Source: Streptomyces sp. NBC_01723 (GTDB taxonomy: Bacteria > Actinomycetota > Actinomycetes > Streptomycetales > Streptomycetaceae). From it: 64,000 nucleotides of DNA. The first letter of the stretch is position 1. The number at the start of each line of letters is the position of its first letter. This document shows, piece after piece, positions 62,782 through 64,000 of this stretch. Position numbers and translations under genes: made by a program. The DNA is taken from the NCBI RefSeq assembly GCF_036246005.1, contig NZ_CP109171.1, positions 5,134,001-5,198,000 of the forward strand. Reading direction: 5' to 3'. The notes below the pieces were generated by a model, which saw only the letters and a program-made list of their open reading frames with translations, made no database searches and had not been told where the DNA came from.

Positions 62782-62795
62782 AAGTGATATCACTT
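62782..62795. promoter_or_regulatory. 14-bp perfect palindrome upstream of the SPFH gene
   Basis: AAGTGATATCACTT lies 28 bp before the SPFH start and is flanked by T and TA, an A+T-rich island. It looks like an operator of a GntR/YtrA-like or other dimeric repressor. No such regulator gene is adjacent, apart from the downstream RHH protein. Confidence 0.7.
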
Positions 62796-62999
62796 TACCT
62801 GAAAGCGGCAACCTTGAACCCCCTTCGTACGTCGGTTCCTAGGGAACGGGTGCTGATTCTCACGTCCGTACAAGGCCGGATCAGTAGCCGTTTGTCATAT
62901 CTCCCGGTGTTAGCTTTCTGAGCTGACCTGAGCGACGAACCTGTGTGACGCGTGAGCGAGACGTGCACACGGATGACCGAAGCGGAGCGGATCGGACCC

Positions 63000-64000
63000 A
63001 TGGGACGAGCGGAAGAGAGAAAAGCGCGACAGCGCGGTGGCCGCCGCGCGGCGCCCAAAAGCCGCCGTTCGTCGGGCGCGGGCGGGAAGAGCGGTATACG
63101 CCGCCTGTTCACCTGGAAGAAGATCGTCGGCACGTTCTTCGGCCTCTGCCTACTCGGCATGGGCGCCTTCATCGTGCTGTACATGGTGATCGACATCCCC
63201 GAGGGCAATCCCGAGGCCGATCTCCAGAGCAACGTCTACAAGTACAGCGACGGCAGCGTCATGGCCCGAACGGGCGAGCGCAACCGCGAGATCGTGGACC
63301 TGGCCAAGGTGCCCAAGGACGTCCAGCGCAGCTTCGTCGCCGCCGAGAACAAGACCTTCTACAAGGACGCGGGCGTCGACCTCAAGGGGACCACGCGCGG
63401 CGTGCTCAACACGCTCTCCGGCAAGGGCGCGCAGGGCGGCTCGACGATCACCCAGCAGTACGTCAAGAACTACTACCTGTCCCAGGAGCAGACCGTCTCC
63501 CGCAAGCTCAAGGAGCTGGTCATCTCCCTGAAGCTGGACCGGGAGAAGTCCAAGGACTACATCCTCGCCGGCTACATGAACACCAGCTACTACGGCCGCG
63601 GCGCCTACGGAATCCAGGCCGCCGCCCAGGCGTACTACCGCGTCGACGCCGAGGACCTGACGGTCGAACAGGGCGCGTACCTCTCCGCGCTGCTCCAGGC
63701 CCCGAACCAGTACGACTGGGCGATCGCCAGCGAGACCGGCAAGAAGCTGGCCCAGGACCGCTGGAACTACGTGCTGGACAACATGGTCGAGCAGAAGTGG
63801 CTGGGCGCGAGCGAGCGCCAGGGCATGAAGTTCCCGGTGCCCAAGGAGCCCAAGGCCGCCGCCGGCATGGAGGGCCAGACCGGCTATCTGGTGGACGCGG
63901 CCAACCACACGCTCAAGAAGCAGCTCGTCGCCCAGGGCGCCGCCGAGGACATGGAGCAGGCCAAGGCCCTGGTGGACCTCGGCGGTTACACGGTCACCCT
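63000..64000 (+). CDS. Class A penicillin-binding protein, 3' end outside window
   Basis: The first 333 residues are present. A basic cytoplasmic tail (RKARQRGGRRAAPKSRR) leads to a membrane helix near residue 45 (IVGTFFGLCLLGMGAFIVLY). The glycosyltransferase 51 domain follows: FVAAENKTFYKDAGVDLKG, QGGSTITQQYVKNYYLSQ, RKLKELVISLKLDREKSKDYILAGYMN and GRGAYGIQAAAQAYY, with LSALLQAPNQYDW. The transpeptidase half lies beyond the edge. Start ATG 63000 is preferred. In-frame ATG 62973 and GTG 62952 would add 9 or 16 residues. Confidence 0.93.
   Translation, partial: MGRAEERKARQRGGRRAAPKSRRSSGAGGKSGIRRLFTWKKIVGTFFGLCLLGMGAFIVLYMVIDIPEGNPEADLQSNVYKYSDGSVMARTGERNREIVDLAKVPKDVQRSFVAAENKTFYKDAGVDLKGTTRGVLNTLSGKGAQGGSTITQQYVKNYYLSQEQTVSRKLKELVISLKLDREKSKDYILAGYMNTSYYGRGAYGIQAAAQAYYRVDAEDLTVEQGAYLSALLQAPNQYDWAIASETGKKLAQDRWNYVLDNMVEQKWLGASERQGMKFPVPKEPKAAAGMEGQTGYLVDAANHTLKKQLVAQGAAEDMEQAKALVDLGGYTVT

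Overview
The window is chromosomal DNA of a high-GC actinomycete, almost certainly a Streptomyces. The signs are G/C-dominated third codon positions, many GTG starts, GTP-type PEP carboxykinase, a DasR-like chitinase promoter, a divergent ahpC/oxyR pair and actinobacterial families throughout. From memory, the gene order (pck, aminotransferase, GH18 chitinase, ahpC/oxyR, PBP) resembles the central chromosome of S. coelicolor. This was not checked by any search. No tRNA, rRNA or CRISPR array was seen.

Layout. 1-9.7 kb: end of an NB-ARC NTPase gene, a TetR/NmrA divergent pair, a DUF255 (YyaL-like) protein, a glycosyltransferase-GtrA fusion, an EthD-like protein divergent from a MerR regulator, a Mut7-C protein and a hemolysin III-like membrane protein. 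10-13.8 kb: pckG, a small hypothetical and an AlaA-like aminotransferase. 13.9-20.8 kb: two divergent transcription units for probable D-amino-acid use: D-aminoacylase and a PLP-dependent deaminase leftward; sugar kinase, IclR regulator, RidA and a GntP/DsdX-like permease rightward. 20.8-25.7 kb: an acidic hypothetical, an Nramp-related transporter, then two leftward genes whose products share the N-terminal LQ..(A/I)GN.A motif of extracellular contractile injection system (eCIS) cargo. One carries a Fic domain, the other a nucleotidyltransferase domain. A 52-bp copy of the Nramp gene 3' end lies on the far side of the Fic gene. 25.8-29.6 kb: a sigma factor/membrane protein pair and a secreted GH18 chitinase.

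29.8-40.1 kb is a Tad/Flp pilus locus: CpaB, CpaE/TadZ, two TadE pseudopilins, TadA ATPase, TadB, TadC, Flp pilin, a TadG-like protein, two secreted lipoproteins, an OmpA-domain protein and a convergent DUF192 protein. 40.3-47.3 kb is a more A+T-rich accessory stretch: a lipoprotein and a secreted protein, a truncated copy of that lipoprotein, and a WXG100-like secretion-type module whose long gene is split by an IS1380-family insertion.

47.3-64 kb returns to ordinary chromosome: an F420/LLM oxidoreductase, a methyltransferase, a winged-helix AlkZ-like protein, a gene-poor 1.1 kb with an orphan terminator, a PIN-PhoH ATPase, a secreted lysozyme-like transglycosylase, an AI-2E family permease, ahpD-ahpC divergent from oxyR over a well-spaced OxyR site, a padR-ABC operon, an RHH/SPFH pair and the start of a class A penicillin-binding protein.
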